A program made the translations under genes and the position numbers. Shown in pieces: positions 53,935-63,918 of a DNA stretch of 64,000 nt. The DNA comes from Eublepharis macularius (lineage: Eukaryota > Chordata > Lepidosauria > Squamata > Eublepharidae), in assembly GCF_028583425.1 (NCBI RefSeq), contig NC_072792.1, positions 156,742,676 through 156,806,675 of the forward strand. Direction: 5' to 3'. The notes under the pieces were generated by a model. It saw only the letters and a program-made list of their open reading frames with translations, did no database searches and was not told the origin of the DNA. How positions within the stretch are numbered: the first letter of the stretch is position 1; each line of letters opens with the position of its first letter.

Positions 53935-54496
53935 CCAAACTACATGAGATGCCCGGCATGTATTCTTCATGTGTCAGGTCTCGCAAGGTTCCCTGGGTAG
54001 TGTAGGCTTACAAAGAACAGCTGCTCCATGCGATTCTGTGCTGGGGGAAGAGCAGTACAGGGAATTCTCTCTCTGTCTTTTGCAAAAAGCCTTTGCTTGC
54101 ATTTTCCTCTGGGAGCTCAGGGGAGGGGTGGATGTACCAGGAGGCAGGAAATCCAGGGTGGCTTTTTGCGAGAGAGAAAAGGAGAGAAAGAACACCCCCC
54201 CACACACACACACACTGCTCTTCTCTTTGGCGGACAATCACATTGTGAATTCTCTTTTTCTCTTGCAAAAAGCCACCCTGGATTTCCTGCCTCCTGTTAC
54301 ATCCACACACACACATGCCCCTGAGCTCCCAGAGAAAAACCCAAGTGGAGGCTTTTTGCAAGAGACACAGAGAGAATCCCTACCACCACTCTTCCCCTGG
54401 TGGAAAATTGTACGGAGCAGCTGTTCTTTGTAAGACTACATTACCCAGGGAACCTTGCAGGACCCGACATGTGCTCGGGTATCTTGTGTAGTTTCC
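53935..54496. mobile_element. Foldback hAT-like MITE with CCAAACTAC termini, nested in the PLE
   Basis: Left end CCAAACTACATGAGATGCCC ... CAAGGTTCCCTGGGTAGTGT, AGGCTTACAAAGAACAGCTG. The right end reversed is GGAAACTACACAAGATACCC ... CAAGGTTCCCTGGGTAATGT, AGTCTTACAAAGAACAGCTG. The arms pair over about 150 bases. Inner arms (GGCAGGAAATCCAGGGTGGC near 54142; GCCACCCTGGATTTCCTGCC near 54272) pair again around a CA-rich centre (54186-54214). Flanks TCTATGAG and CCTCTGAG agree at six of eight bases. The frames of 87-154 codons over it are accidental. Confidence 0.88.
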
Positions 54497-54498
54497 CT

Positions 54499-54743
54499 CT
54501 GAGAAAAAGGCAAGGTTTTTTTTTCAGGTGATAAGAGTGGAAACTATCACCAGCTAGAAAAAAAATTGCATCAGTAGGATTTCTGAAAATATCCATATAT
54601 ATCACCCTGCCTTCCTTCTTTATCAGTACATCCAAAAAAATGACTTTCGATTTGTCATAATATATTTCAAATTTAATACTGTTATGTATGGTACTTATAA
54701 ACTGGCCAGACTTCATAAGGAAATCTTCTGAGACTCTTTCCAA
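54499..54743 (-). pseudogene. PLE reverse transcriptase, thumb-side part
   Basis: Minus-strand frame 54441-54743: SIKFEIYYDKSKVIFLDVLI, KKEGRVIYMDIFRNPTDA, DSFHSYHLKKK. FLD.LI and F.NPTD are conserved PLE words. Reading is cut at about 54497 by the MITE. Confidence 0.82.
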
Positions 54744-54749
54744 ATGATA

Positions 54750-55446
54750 AAAATATCAATCAAACATCATTTGTGAAGGTTGATACTGTCTCTATCGATA
54801 TTATTTGCACCCTATGGCTGTTCCTGAAATTTGCCAAAGGAATTGACCCAGAAACTAAAAATAGTTCCTTTTCAGACACAGTTCAGCTAGTTGGCATAAA
54901 AGAAGATGTGGGTGGACTGGAAAAATGCTCCCTCTTATCAAAAATGTCTTGCAAAAGGTCTATAGCTTCATCTGGTGAAATGTTTGTATATAAAGAGACA
55001 ACATCCATAGTCACAAAAATGACATCCTCAAATATCTCTTGGATGCTGTTGATGCAATTTTAAAAGTCCATGGTATCTCTCAAAGACATTGCCAGAGGTT
55101 CAAAAACAGAGCCACAGCCTGAGACAGTAAGTCTGCCAGGAGTAGAAAAGTACCTTTATGAATTTCAGGAAGGAGATATGACTGTGGCACTCTACCCTCT
55201 GTTTCCAATTAAAAAATCGTAAGTAGATTTATTTATGCAACCCTCTAGTAGAGCCTCATCCAAAATACTCACAATTTCTTTCTTAATAATTGAAGTGGGG
55301 TTTTCTGTGCTCTTTCTATAATGACTAGTTTTGTTCAATTGTCTAAATGCCTCCTTAATGTAATCGTCTCTGTCCCACACAACTACTGCTCCTCCCTTAT
55401 CTGCAATCAGAATGTTGACTGGTGTGGACCGTAGGGACCATACCAC
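54750..55446 (-). pseudogene. PLE reverse transcriptase, N-terminal and palm part
   Basis: Minus-strand frame 55192-55446: NILIADKGGAVVVWDRDDYI, FRQLNKTSHYR, then CINKSTYDFL. Next, across frameshifts, YLLPEIHKGT and TMDVVSLYTNIS, whose DxxSLYTN is the PLE motif A with the first catalytic Asp kept. The second catalytic box (normally near GTAMGTK and YMDD words) is not intact: GTAIGCK is followed by a stop. Confidence 0.82.
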
Positions 55447-55955
55447 TGCAGTCTTCTTCCATTTATACTGGTTCCCAGTTTTCCTCTGGGCCCATTCAAA
55501 TTGCTGGTATTGACCTTTAAAGCCCTATATGGCTTGGGGCCAGCATACCTTAAGGACAGCCTTCTCCCATATGAACTTACCCATCCACTCTGGTCGTCTT
55601 CAGAGGTCCTGTTTTGGATGCCCCACCATCTGAAGCTAGATGGGCGGCAACTCAAGAAAGGTACTTCTCAACTGTGGCACTAAAACTTTGGAACTTCCTC
55701 CACAGGGAGATTCAGTTGTCTCCCTCTGTCATAATCTTCCAGCAGAAGACTTTTAAATTTTCTTTGGCATACTCCCAATAACTTACTGGCCCTTCTGCCT
55801 GGTTGTGTTGCTATTTTTGTGTGTTTATATGTTTTTATTGAAATGTTTATTTTATATATAATTACATTTATTTTAAAGCTGTTTTGATGTTCACTGCCTT
55901 GGAGACTCTATTTTGGTAGAAAAGTGACATAGAAATGTTTTAAATAAATAAATAC
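55425..55955 (+). mobile_element. L2 LINE C-terminus and 3' end
   Basis: The + strand reads DHTTAVFFHLYWFPV, LLVLTFKALYGLGPAYLKDS, LLPYEL, then an eroded NF.....GRFSCLP region (in place of WNSLP...R). The 3' tail is GTTCACTGCCTTGGAGACTC and TTTTAAATAAATAAATA at about 55940-55955. The HWLPV and KALYGL words are characteristic of the L2/CR1 C-terminal domain. Confidence 0.85.
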
Positions 55956-57540
55956 ATTTGGCAGATTCTCCATGGTGAGAAATTTCTCCTATTAAATGTT
56001 AGATCTGTGATTGCTTGAGAATTCCTCTTACAGCAGGGATGGTTTATCTTTTCAACATTACAAACCCTATATCTTTAACTGTTGTATAGATGATGGCATT
56101 TTGGCAAAAGCTGTTTTTTCAAATCTGACACGACAATTCCTGTACACAATTATTATTAATTTCTGTCTATCATATTGATATCATGCCTTTCCTCCAAGTA
56201 GCTTAGGGTGGCATATTTGTTTTTCACACATAAAGATGCCCTAAACCCGTGCTACTCACTGCATGGATTGCACACTGCTATATTCACAGTTGCTGTCAAC
56301 CAAGAGCCACATTTACTTGCGTCCCTGTGATGAGGCCTGCACCTGAAGGAGGCTTGCAGCTTAGCTGTTCCTCCTGTGGCATCTGCCGACCACAAGCCCC
56401 TCTGGGCAAGGGCCTTGCCCACTTACCTGAGGTAGCTGGTGCCACATTGGGTAACGGTGCAGAAGACCCACTGAGTTATCACTGCACTAAAGCACTGATC
56501 CACTTTGAAACAGTGCATCTTTGTAGGTTGCTAGACCATAAGTAAGACTTAGTGCCATAATCCAAAGAAACTATGAGCAGGTGCAGACTCCTGAGCTGCT
56601 GAAATTTTTAGCAGTTCCTACTACTGAAGTGATGCACCACAGCCCCATATATAGCTAGGGCCTCAAATATGTGAGATTCTTTGATCTGTTGCCATAAGCC
56701 TTCATAGGCAACAGCTGATGCCTGTGAAAGCTGATGCCACATAGAGCCATTTTGTAAGATGACACAGTAGTCTTTGTTTATGTTTGTTTGCAGTTGAAAT
56801 AATCATAGGGGAAAATCTTTTCATATTTGTTGACATGTATTATTTGAATGGGGGACATGGGCCGTTTCTGATACATGAAGAAAGCTGTTTCCCCTACAGC
56901 AACAAAAATTTGTTTCATTTTTTAGTGTTCTTTATAAATTCCTTTATGCTTAAAACTTTTCAGTGTAAGCAACTGTCTTGTATTGTTTTGGATATTAAAT
57001 GCCTTACTTTTGACTTAATCAAGTTCTTTATGAATTTTGTGAGCTGTTGAATTATAAATAGTAACCCTGATTCAGCAGGAATGACCTGTGAATATAAACA
57101 AGTTGTATCTTGTGGGACTTGCCTTACTACTGATGCAAAGGGATACCAGAGTGAGAAAAATCATATATCTATAGTATATATAGTGTTCTTGTCTACAGAT
57201 AAACTATGCTATCAACTCTGACACTGCCAAGTGCCAATCAGTATGCAAGGTTTGTGTGGGGAGGGGCTAAACAGATGCCTGAGTCAGATGAGATCAAATG
57301 CCCTTTCCTTTCTCCATGCCTGAGTGACAGATGAGACTATGAGGGCTGCCATCAAGCCAGAGGTCTATAGAAAAAAAACTGTGTGGCAGGAGCAGCCTGA
57401 CTTTAGCCAAGATGTTATCCTGCACTGCTACTGGTGTGGGTGCTTTTGGGAGACTTGCTCTTTGCCCTGTCATTGCCACTGATATCCTGAGAGAGGGTGG
57501 GTGGGTGGTCCCAGCTAGCCCTCTCATCTGATGACTGTAA
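55956..57540. other. Unassigned 1.6 kb
   Basis: A moderately GC-rich patch at 56270-56470 carries a 98-codon frame (56249-56545) with no recognised domain. The rest is AT-rich. Confidence 0.35.
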
Positions 57541-57544
57541 CTGT

Positions 57545-57690
57545 CATCAAGCCAGCTATCCATGGAAGGACTGACTGTGTATTTTTATCAGCCCCGATCT
57601 TGCCGCATCTAATGTCGTTATCTGGATGCTGTAAACTGCCTTGAACATCTAAAGGGTGGAAAGATGGGATGTAATTTTTCCGTATAATTA
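57545..57690 (+). mobile_element. LINE 3' tail
   Basis: GGATGCTGTAAACTGCCTTG, AACATCTAAAGGGTGGAAAG, ATGGGATGTAA then AATTATTAAATAATA is an L2/CR1-type 3' end. Confidence 0.6.
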
Positions 57691-58280
57691 TTAAATAATA
57701 TCTTGTGGGCGCAGGGTATGGGGAGAGGTTCCACAAGAACAGTAGGAAGCTTATGTGGTGGTCTGTGCATTTGGTTCCTGGCTTAGTGAGGGATCTGACA
57801 TAGGAAGTTGGTGGTTGAGCTAAGAAGAGAATGTGTGCTTTCTGACATCTATTCCTAATGATGTAGGATAGTCTGTGACTTCTGAAAGCCATATGCAGTG
57901 TGATTTATGCAAATCAGGGCCTCCCCATCAGCATGACCTTTTTTTGCATGGATGATTTTCACAACTTTTGGCCCCATACCTCTGAGTTTTAAAAAAAATT
58001 CTGAATGCTTAATTCCCCCTTCAGATTTCATTGTGGCGTTTTCAAGATTTCTCTTTGGATTTTCTGCTTGTGCTTATTCCTCGATGTTTTTCTTGATGCA
58101 GTTTTGAGTTGGCTTTTTCAATCAAGCAGAATTTTCCATTCATCCCCCCCTCCCTCCTCTGTTCTGCCCTCCCCCCTCTACTGGCCACTTCTTGCTGATT
58201 GGTCACTACATCTTCCTCTCAACTCCTCTCTCCCCCTTCCCTCCTCCTCTTTCTTTCCCAAGATGCTTTTGTGTGTGTGT
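57690..58280. other. Unassigned; pyrimidine-rich tract
   Basis: C/T-rich at 58140-58260 with a TG run at 58267-58281; otherwise nothing recognised. Confidence 0.35.
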
Positions 58281-58282
58281 GA

Positions 58283-58605
58283 GTGAAGAAAACTTTATGT
58301 TATAACATTGTAATGCCATTCTCTCATTGTGTTGGTTTACCCCTCACCCCCTGCACGGCAGCCTCTGCCTCCCATTACATCACTATTCTTGTCTTTAAAA
58401 AAAATTCCCCCGATACTGGACAGCCATGCTCTGGATAGAAATTTTGTTTAGGATTTATGACATCCCCCTCTCATCGTCCAAACTAGAGCATCTGTGCAGG
58501 CTGACCCAGACCTGGGAGATAGAGGCCAACACTGGGGGGCAAACCAACATAATGAGACAACAACATTAAAAATATTATAATATTGTGGAGAAACGCCATT
58601 TTGTT
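58283..58605. repeat. Imperfect inverted repeat
   Basis: 58297-58372 (CATTCTCTCATTGTGTTGGT, TTACCCCTCACCCC, GGCAGCCTCTGCCTCCC) pairs with the reverse complement of 58517-58600 (CATTATGTTGGTTTGCCCCC, GGCCTCTATCTC). In addition GTGAAGAAAACTTTATG (58283) has its exact reverse complement at about 59212. Confidence 0.6.
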
Positions 58606-59110
58606 GGTGAATTTAACTTTCTAGGTACTGCAGGAGGGAGGGGCCAGTTCTGGAGTGGAATTTGATTGGAGGGAGAGCGAGTCAGTTGGTGGAGGGGGGT
58701 TGGAAGTTGACAGTTGGTGGCTGAAGAAAGAGAGAGATGACTCAGAGGGGAGTTGTAGGTTTGAGTTAAACCCCAGGTATCGTGCCTGCCCTATGCAACA
58801 TCCAGCTAGGACATGAGTATAGAGACAGAGGGAGAGAGATTAGGGGTTTTGTTTTTTCCTTATGTTATATATCGTCTTCTGTTCACTGCATACTTGTCTG
58901 GATGGAGTTATAATCTTAAATAAATTTTGTTGATTAATGAAGGAATGAACACCCTCTGTTCCACATAGATCCCCAACTGCTTGGGTCCACTAGGAGGGGA
59001 GAGATGTCAAGGAATACAAAGAGACATAACCAGAGGGAGGTTAGGAGGCTGTCCCGCCTAACCAGAATCCTATACAGGGACAGTGGTGGCAGCAACTACC
59101 CAGAGACAGA
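58588..59110 (+). mobile_element. Possible LTR-like segment
   Basis: Starts near TGTGGAGAAACGCC, has AATAAATTTTG near 58918 (possible poly-A signal) and CCAACTGCTTGGGTCCACTA. It is followed by GGGACAGTGGTGGCAGCAAC (about 59077), which resembles a tRNA primer-binding site after an LTR. No partner LTR or internal genes are visible, so a solo LTR with a scrap of leader is the most that can be said. Confidence 0.35.
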
Positions 59111-59199
59111 AATGTGAGACAGCCCCTTCAGGTGCCTGGCTAGGCGAAAAGGGAGGAGTAGGAAGAGCGGGGTCTACCAGTGGGAGGAAAGGCCCTGAT

Positions 59200-60150
59200 T
59201 TGCCACAAATGTCATAAAGTTTTCTTCACCAAAAAAGTACCTCATAACAATATGATGGTTAATTTGTGTTATGGTTACATGGATCTATTTTAGGTTTCTG
59301 TGCTTTCTTGTTTAAAAGTTTTGTGCTTTCTTCTTGTTTAAAAGTTGTGTGTGCACATGCGCCATGTTGGGTTTATTTTCACTTTCATTTCTTTTTGTTA
59401 TTTTTTCTTACTGCTAATGCCTTAGTGCTGGATGCCTTTGGTTGTAATGTCATACCATTATAATGCAATCATGCCACTGGGCCTGCACAAGAGTAAAAAA
59501 AAGGGGTGGCGGCGGCGATATGACATGGACAGTGACACCAATGATGACGTTCATACCTCACCACATAACCCTCTTTATTTCATATCTGTGTGGATAAAAA
59601 AAGACAGCACCCACACCAGGATTAAAAGCAGTGTGTGGAAAGGTTGATGGCCAAAATGAATCTGAACCTTAAGGAGTGAACACACAAAAGGAGGAGTAAA
59701 TCACCCATGCAGAAAAGGCCCATGACATTCATATCTACAGTACACTGAACAATGTCTGTAGCATTACCTAACCTACTTAGCTATTTTAGTAGTCCATTTT
59801 ATTCCACAGCTCCCTTTAAAAAAACTGCTTATTAAGAACTAGTTTATAATCTTTTTAATAAAACATGGGTTTTATAGAGGTTTTTAGTAAGGCGACACTG
59901 AAATGCTTGGTAACTTGAGTTTATGGTAGTCTGAATGATTTTCTTTGTTACATGGGCAGTGGATGGATTTCAATGAGCTTATACTGGAATAAGTAACAGT
60001 ATTTCACAGTCGTACAAATTCCAGCTCAGGGAGTCACATTTTACTTACTTAAATGCTCCTCTGTTTTAGTTAGGATAAATTTTAAATAAAAAGATCTTTG
60101 TGAAAACATGGTTTGCTTTTTAAAAAGAATACAGATATTATGTTAATCAT
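59200..60150. other. Unassigned stretch
   Basis: AT-rich; 65- and 71-codon frames near 59266-59647 are unrecognised. Confidence 0.35.
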
Positions 60151-60154
60151 GTGG

Positions 60155-60590
60155 AGGACCCAAAAATACTTGCAAGAGGCATCTCATTTCTCCTTTCCCA
60201 CTGTTTCCTCTCTTCCTTCCCTGAAGGGCCACAATAGCCTTTCCCATTTTCTTGCTTCCTTCTCTTCTTCCCACCCTCCAGCCAACCTACCATTCTCTGC
60301 GCCCTTATATTCTGCTTTCCCTCATTCCCTCCCCCTGCCAGCCCTTTCCTGGGAAATCTCTGGTCAGTTCCCACCACTGCACAGTTGTTGGCCCAGTTGT
60401 GGGGTGCCAGTTAATAGGCTTGGCCCAGTTGCAGAGTGGAGAACCCACAAACACTTGCAAGGGGCACCTCCGTTTCCCCTGTATCTGACTCTTCACACTA
60501 TTTCCTGTTTCCCTTTTCGGGGCAACTCTTCCTTTTTTCCTTTCCACCCACCCAAGCACCCACCCAGCTTTTATCTGCCCCCATCTTCAG
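60155..60590. repeat. Pyrimidine-rich segment with internal duplication
   Basis: AATACTTGCAAGAGGCATCT-CATTTCTCCTTTCCCACTG (60165) and AACACTTGCAAGGGGCACCT-CCGTTTCCCCTGTATCTGA (60448) start two related units about 280 bases apart. Both are C/T-rich. The 177-codon + frame (60113-60646) is their low-complexity translation. Confidence 0.6.
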
Positions 60591-61105
60591 CTATATTTAT
60601 TATTTATTTATACCCCACCTTTCTCCTCTCTACCATTTTATCCTGACAACAACTCTCAGTAGGAATCCCATTCCTCCAGTGGGGGCAGGGGATCCCCTGT
60701 TCCCATATTTTGCCCCCTACTACCTATTACCTGGCTGGCGGGGGGGGGGAGGGAGAGGCAGGGAATGAACCTCCTGGGGGCAGCATGACAATGTCACTGA
60801 CGTCACTGCACTGCTCCAAAAGTGCGCCCATGCTTTGCATAAGGCCCAAATCAGCCTGCTGGGAAGCATGCATATGCTCCTGTGCCTTCTGCACTGGTTT
60901 GGGAGCAAATGAGCACTTTGTGTACACGCAAGGGACAAGGTAAGTGTGGGGTCCCCCCTCCCACCAAAAGGGCAAGGGAACCTGGCAACCCTACCCCTGT
61001 AATGTAGGTAGCTGAGATTATGTGACTGGCACATGGCCAGCAGTGAGTTTTCATGGCAGAATGGGGATCCTGGTCTTAAATTCTAACCATTAAACCACAC
61101 CAGCT
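60590..61105 (-). mobile_element. tRNA-headed SINE split by a MITE
   Basis: 60590-60660 (ATTTATTATTTATTTATACC, CCACCTTTCTCCTCTCTACC, ATTTTATCCTGACAACAACT) is the antisense tail half. 61000-61105 (GTAGCTGAGATTATGTGACT, GGCACATGGCCAGCAGTGAG, CTAACCATTAAACCACACCA, GC) is the antisense head half. Joined they give the standard SINE order, so the intervening MITE inserted into a complete SINE. Confidence 0.7.
60662..60998 (-). mobile_element. GGTTGCCAG-type MITE nested in SINE
   Basis: Ends GGGAACCTGGCAACCCTAC (about 60975-60993), the reverse of the AGGGTTGCCAG start. The middle has GTCACTGACGTCACTGCACT. The C- and G-runs near 60739 belong to it. The left end was not fixed. Confidence 0.6.
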
Positions 61106-61119
61106 TTCATGGGGTGGCA

Positions 61120-61450
61120 GTTATCGAACAGTGGCAGGTCTGTGAGATATTATGTTGCTCAGTGGTTGTTGCTGGGCCTGGCCCCAGTGAGCTGTCTTTC
61201 AAAGGCCAAACAGCCCTGGAAACGGGCTTGCTCCTCCCCATGCCTTTTACTGACAGAAACCAAGCCTGACAATACTGGTGTGGTTGCCTAGCAATGGCCA
61301 TTGAGGGCATTTGTTTCTGAAAGCTACAGGTGTCCCAATGTATTTTTTTAGATGTCAGGTTTTTCTGCAAACCTGGGCTTTCCTCAGGTTTGCAGAAAGA
61401 TCCATTTTGACTGTCCATGACTCTTGTCTCTGGATTTAAGTATCCACAGA
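61120..61450 (+). repeat. Unclassified repeat shared with 48.2 kb
   Basis: CAATGTATTTTTTTAGATGT, CAGGTTTTTCTGCAAACCTG, GGCTTTCCTCAGGTTTGCAG, GGATTTAAGTATCC parallels 48510-48610. It includes a local hairpin of CTGCAAACCTG and CAGGTTTGCAG. The 150-codon minus-strand frame across it is unrecognised. Confidence 0.5.
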
Positions 61451-62760
61451 GGAGGGCATGTTGAAAATTATATATTCTGATGACGATTACACACGTTTTT
61501 GGGAGATAAAAGCTGTCAGGTAAATAAGATATTGGGTTGGATCCAGTTCCAATTTCCACTAATTAAAGTGGAGATTTTCAACAATCTCCCCACTCCCAAC
61601 CCACTGCAAAGCTCTGACTCTCTCCCCGTTAGGGGCCGTAGTGGGAAGGGATAGATATGGAAGCTCTGCTCCATTGATCAAAGTTCCTTCCTTTATTAAG
61701 ATTTTCCATGGTACCCAAGCCACAGCTGCTATTCTTGCTATTTCTTTTTTTGTCAAAAATTAAATGTTTGTGCAAACATAAATATAAAATCTTTTAAATG
61801 TTGTATTTTTTTAACATCTTAATTTTGGAAACAAAAAACAACATAGTAGAAGTACTAGTACTTGAACTTTGAACATTAGCATTGCTATTTTGTTTGGAAA
61901 TGTGAATGTACATTTTGATTTTAAAGGTTTGAGTGAGATGACTCAGTTTCCCCACAGTTTTTTAAAGAAATCCCTAATAATAGTTTTGAGTTATATTCCA
62001 GAACACATTAAAAGTGCCTCATGCTTTGAAAGTATACCATTGAATATTACATATACTTAGCTTTTTCAATAGAAAGGATAGAATAATGTACACACTCATT
62101 ATTTTGAGTAAGGAATAAAGAGGTGGTAGCTCTGCATTATTTATTGTAATGCACGAAGGTATGATACCCAATAACAAGTCACTTTTTGTTACAGCTAAAG
62201 TACTGCTGTCCCATTTATGCATACAAGGTTTCAAGTACTGTGCTAAATTTAAGGTTGAAATCCTGTGTTTGAAATTTCTAATAGAGGCTGATTTTTCATT
62301 GCATTGTCAGTAGAGTTGTGTAACTTTTAGTTTTGCATTTCCCCACACTAATTTTTGTTATTCAGTTATATCTGGGACCGACTAGGCACCACACAATGTA
62401 AGCTGCATCTTGATTCCCAGTCTCTTATTCAGCACAATAACTGAATTAATGGGCTGAAGCTTTATGCATCCCTCCACCTCAAAATGAGGCTTTTGCACCT
62501 CCATGACTGGGCGATTGTCAATACTCCATCATTGTCTCTGGCCCAACTATCTGATGCCCCCAAGCATACATTGAGAAAAATGAGTTGGTGGGAGCTGCAT
62601 CCCTGAACTGGGCTGGACAAAATCATGCCTCCCCACTTTCAATGTACCTTTTGAGATTGCCATTGTGTGAAAACAGTGTCAGCGTAAAGATCCACTGAAT
62701 ACTTCATTTCCATGAAAGTTGCTCTCAAACGTGATGGAACTTTGAAACCAAACCTAGTGC
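61450..62760. other. Unassigned stretch
   Basis: AT-rich; no gene, RNA or repeat family recognised. Confidence 0.35.
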
Positions 62761-62766
62761 TAGCAT

Positions 62767-62962
62767 ACGGTTGCCAACTCTTCCTTGTGAAATTCCTGGA
62801 GATTTGGGAGTGGAGCCAGGGGAGGGTGGGGTTTGGGCCTCAGCGGGGTATAATTTCATAGTCTTGCCCTCCAAAGCTGCCATTTCCTCTAAGAAATATA
62901 GTCTGAAGATCAGTTATAATTCCAGGGGAACTCCAAACCCCAGCTGGTGCCTGGCAACTCTG
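62767..62962. mobile_element. MITE of the CCTGGAGTT/GTTGGCA family
   Basis: GGTTGCCAACTCTTCCTTGT, CTGGAGATTTGGGAGTGGAG, GAGGGTGGGGTTTGGGCCTC, AGTTATAATTCCAGGGGAAC, end TGGTGCCTGGCAACTC. It has inverted GGTTGCCAA / TTGGCAAC-like ends. It is homologous to the reverse complement of 33455-33664. Confidence 0.78.
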
Positions 62963-63084
62963 TTGTGGAAGAAACTTTGGCACCTTGTTCATGGTATCGG
63001 ACCGTGGCTTTTACCACAGAAGCAGCTTCTGCTGCAATCAGTCTGCTAATCTTTACAAGGTGCGGGTTCAGTTGCGCTTACGGA

Positions 63085-63127
63085 CCAATTAGATTTCCAG
63101 AGTATAAGCTTTTGAGAGTCAAAACTA
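63085..63127 (-). mobile_element. PLE-type terminal scrap
   Basis: Minus strand: TTTTGACTCTCAAAAGCTTA, TACTCTGGAAATCTAATTGG. The GAAA-AGC part of the hammerhead-like core (here AAAAGC) and following bases; the rest is missing. Confidence 0.5.
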
Positions 63128-63174
63128 AAAATATTATACCTTCACCTTAAATATCTCTGCCACCTTCTGACTGG

Positions 63175-63660
63175 ACGCTTCTGCAGCGTGTCACGGCTTC
63201 TTTGCGCAGGGCGTACCGCAGTTGCTGCAGTAGGAAGGCGGGGGGGGAGAATGAGGGCCGCGGCCGTCCTTTTCCACACCGCCTGTCTCTTGTCCTTCGC
63301 GGGTCGGTCGTGTGAGCAGACGTGCAAGCTTTCCCCTCCCTCCATCGATGCGGAGAGGCCTGGCCACCCGCCCCCTCCGTCAGCCGCCGGCGCTGCTCGT
63401 CCCTCCTCCGGGCGGTCCTACCCTCTCCCCCATGTGCGGAACCGGCGCCGCGCTGCGTAGAGGAGGAGGGCGGAGAGGCCTGGCGGCTGCTGCTAACGCT
63501 AACGGTTTTCTTTCAAGCCGCGGGGCGCGCGAGTGGCGGCTTTGAACGGCTTCTGCGAGGAACAGGAGGAGGCCGCCGGGCCCCAGGCGCTTCCCTCAGC
63601 TGAGGAGGCCGGCGGGGGCTTTGGGAAGGGCATGTAAGTGAGGCCGGGCGGGATGGAAAA
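63175..63660. promoter_or_regulatory. CpG island, probable promoter of a host gene
   Basis: Abrupt rise in G+C and many CpG dinucleotides (GGCCGCGGCCGTCC, GCGGGTCGGTCG, CCGCGGGGCGCGCGAG, GCCGCCGGGCCCC), against very CpG-poor surroundings. No transposon signature lies in it. CpG islands of this size usually mark vertebrate promoters. Direction is probably rightward because a splice donor lies at 63634 on the + strand, but a bidirectional promoter is possible. Confidence 0.8.
63480..63633 (+). other. Candidate first exon ending at a strong splice donor
   Basis: AAGGGCAT/GTAAGTGAGG at 63626-63643 is close to the vertebrate donor consensus. No frame from an ATG runs cleanly into the donor, so this would be a 5' UTR exon, or the start codon is split. 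An alternative start at 63260 (MRAAAVLFHTACLLSFAG, signal-peptide-like) ends at a stop at 63458-63460 without reaching the donor. The start of the exon is arbitrary. Confidence 0.35.
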
Positions 63661-63764
63661 GGCGGGCTGCCGTCCTATAGGGATCTTCGAAAGCCTCTGG
63701 CGTCCCCTCGTTCTTTTTCTCCTCAGCACAAGGAGTCAACAATAGCTCGACTAGGGGAGGCAGC

Positions 63765-63855
63765 GTAATACGCTGCGCTTACGTGGGAGTAAGGCCCGCT
63801 GACACAGTGGGGCTTCACCTCGCTATCCTAAACCGCCCTTCTAAATCCATTGAGG
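63765..63855. mobile_element. Short palindromic element, copy 7 (diverged)
   Basis: TAATACGCTGCGCTTACGTG, GGAGTAAGGCCCGCTGACAC, then GGGGCTTCACC and CCGCCCTTCTAAATCCATTG. It mixes the AGTAAG and CCCTTCTAAA-CCATTG words of the family; GTTTAGGATTGTGCTG follows at 63922. Confidence 0.45.
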
Positions 63856-63867
63856 GTGTAACGTTCA

Positions 63868-63918
63868 GGGTGTAAGCTTTCCAGAGTCAGAGCTCCCTTC
63901 TTCACATACCTGAAACTC
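63868..63918 (-). mobile_element. PLE-type terminal scrap with hammerhead-like core
   Basis: Minus strand: TGTGAAGAAGGGAGCTCTGA, CTCTGGAAAGCTTACACCCT. Hairpin GGGAGC-GAC-TCT then GGAAAGC, close to the other cores but with the stem III GCT lost. Confidence 0.6.

Larger units (their letters stand above)
52391..55430 (-). mobile_element. Penelope-like element (PLE), 5'-truncated, inactive, carrying a nested MITE
   Basis: On the minus strand, in order: reverse transcriptase N-part (55446-55192), a PEIHK word (about 55165), the palm word DVVSLYTNIS (about 55010-54980), FLDVLI (about 54625), then the MITE at 53935-54496. It resumes with KVLKQAFYK-like sequence, RNIIKKNWYLL (about 53705), the GIY-YIG endonuclease and 3' UTR to about 52391. 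Without the MITE about 2.5 kb remain. Stops and frameshifts lie throughout. The first 150-200 residues of the usual ORF are missing, as is common for PLEs. Confidence 0.88.

Noticed and set aside
53969-54433. 154-codon frame with repeated AKSHPGFPAS-like words
   Set aside because: It is the translated inverted repeats of a MITE; similar frames appear on both strands for that reason.
60113-60646. 177-codon open frame (longest but one)
   Set aside because: Low-complexity translation of a duplicated pyrimidine-rich tract.
63188-63603. Coding first exon in the CpG island
   Set aside because: All three plus frames are open because of high G+C, and none runs from an ATG into the 63634 donor; kept only as a non-coding exon candidate.
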